Of a DNA stretch of 23,051 bases, positions 22,413-23,051 are shown piece by piece. Position numbers and translations under genes: made by a program. Source of the stretch: a virus; IMG/VR virus record IMGVR_UViG_3300020021_000049, positions 1-23,051 of that record, one strand, 5' to 3'. The notes under the pieces are model-generated. The model searched no databases. It saw nothing but the letters and a program-made list of their open reading frames with translations, and was not told the origin of the DNA. Each line of letters opens with the position of its first letter. Position 1 is the stretch's first letter.

Positions 22413-22654
22413 TAGGCACCTTCAGTTGATCTAGTCAGTTCCGCTGCTCGAATCGCTGCCAGCGGGCAGCCGCCGTCGCATACGGTCTCCTCGCACAGCG
22501 GGCACGTCCACCAGTCGGCGACATCGGTCGTAGCCACCTGGTTGGCGATGATGTGCAACTCCGCAGCGCTGATGTCGCCTTGGTCGGCGATGGTGTGCAA
22601 GGTCTCGGCTATGGCGTGAATGATCTTCTTCTCTGCCGTTGTAGGTTCAGGCAT
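22412..22654 (-). CDS. Small protein with CPLC zinc motif
   Basis: An 80-aa protein starting at ATG 22654, overlapping the previous gene by 8 nt. The first 50 residues are helical (AEKKIIHAIAETLHTIADQG). The C-terminus has CPLCEETVCDGGC, three or four Cys that could bind zinc. It is coupled to the HGG gene by a TAATG overlap. Function unknown. Confidence 0.62.
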   Translation of the reverse strand: MPEPTTAEKKIIHAIAETLHTIADQGDISAAELHIIANQVATTDVADWWTCPLCEETVCDGGCPLAAIRAAELTRSTEGA

Positions 22655-22826
22655 CGTCGTCCTTCGGTGGTGGTGGTTGCTGCCAGCGGTCGGCAACCCA
22701 GCGGGCAATCCGCCAGCGTTCCGAGTTGCAGAGCCCGGTCGTCATCGCGGTCTCGATCACCCCCATGGCAATCAACTCGGATGTCATCTTGGGGATGAAC
22801 GTGGTGGTCGGGCTGGGTTCAGACAT
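22647..22826 (-). CDS. Small hypothetical protein (59 aa)
   Basis: A 59-aa protein starting at ATG 22826 with GGAGG 5 nt upstream. It has a helical middle (TSELIAMGVIETAMTTG) and a Pro/Asp-rich end. It follows the integrase stop by 31 nt. No family is recognised. Confidence 0.55.
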   Translation of the reverse strand: MSEPSPTTTFIPKMTSELIAMGVIETAMTTGLCNSERWRIARWVADRWQQPPPPKDDDA

Positions 22827-22857
22827 CAGCACCTCCGGTTGATCAAATTGAGCCGAG

Positions 22858-23051
22858 TCACCATGATCGATTTCTCATAACCTCGACGACGTCGGCGGGC
22901 AGCAGATGTCGGACGTACCGGTCTGTCACCGCGAGCGAGGCGTGACCGAGTTGCCTCTGAATCTGGTGCATCGGCATACCGGACTGCGCGAGGTCGAACG
23001 CCAGCGAGTGGCGTAGCCCGTGCGGGTGGACGCGTTTGTCGATCCCGGCCT
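22858..23051 (-). CDS. int: Tyrosine integrase, C-terminal end (partial)
   Basis: The last 63 residues of a phage integrase. They carry HGLRHS (His and the second catalytic Arg), then LGHASLAVTDRYVRHL with the conserved His and the nucleophile Tyr, the standard end of the tyrosine recombinase domain. The gene continues beyond the right edge. It points the same way as the structural genes and its stop is 31 nt from the first small accessory gene. Its presence marks the element as temperate. Confidence 0.95.
   Translation of the reverse strand, partial: AGIDKRVHPHGLRHSLAFDLAQSGMPMHQIQRQLGHASLAVTDRYVRHLLPADVVEVMRNRSW

Noticed and set aside
1-23051. CRISPR arrays, insertion sequences, rRNA
   Set aside because: No regularly spaced repeats, transposase-like proteins or RNA operon sequences were seen on either strand.

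Overview
The window is a GC-rich stretch of a temperate actinobacterial siphophage, most likely an integrated prophage or its close free relative. The signs are frequent GTG starts, chains of ATGA/GTGA gene overlaps, actinophage-type head and tail families, a DUF6221 protein and a tyrosine integrase at the right edge. Every gene except one is on the minus strand, so transcription runs from high to low coordinates. The host genus cannot be fixed from the sequence alone.

Right part (about 23051 to 16155): the C-terminal end of a tyrosine integrase, then a run of small accessory or early genes. Many are hypothetical, many carry zinc-ribbon Cys/His pairs, and many are joined by 1- or 4-nt overlaps. 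Recognisable members are an HGG-motif zinc protein (candidate small terminase), a DUF6221 protein, a short protein resembling phage helicase loaders, and a winged-helix excisionase-type DNA-binding protein. One small gene (19524-19880) has an N-terminus resembling that of the phage's own major tail protein. A rho-independent terminator at 16081-16107 closes this block.

Middle part (about 15950 to 5376): a three-gene cassette with a papain-like cysteine peptidase, then the packaging and head module. This holds the large terminase, portal, MuF protein with a GNAT-like C-terminus, a small overlapping protein, a strong terminator, a protease-scaffold fusion with an internal scaffold start, DUF2190 decoration protein, gpT-like major capsid protein and two small head proteins. 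The portal reading frame is broken near 12238.

Left part (about 5383 to 1): head fibre-like protein, head-tail connector, DUF6093-like protein, HK97 gp10-like protein, tail terminator, a small beta-rich protein, a small basic protein, major tail protein, the two overlapping tail assembly chaperone frames (with a canonical CCCTTTC -1 frameshift heptamer) and the start of the tape measure protein. One plus-strand gene (2131-2652) encodes a single-pass membrane protein in the middle of the tail operon. It has a palindrome over a TAnnnT -10 element placed for a leaderless mRNA, so it is probably a prophage-expressed moron.

Together these give a standard assembly order: packaging, portal, capsid maturation, connectors, tail tube, tape measure. 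The points worth a second look are the broken portal, the plus-strand moron, RNA structures around the tail chaperone gene, and the unexplained accessory genes. No repressor, replication or lysis genes are visible; they would lie outside the window. No gene-free stretch exceeds 300 bases.
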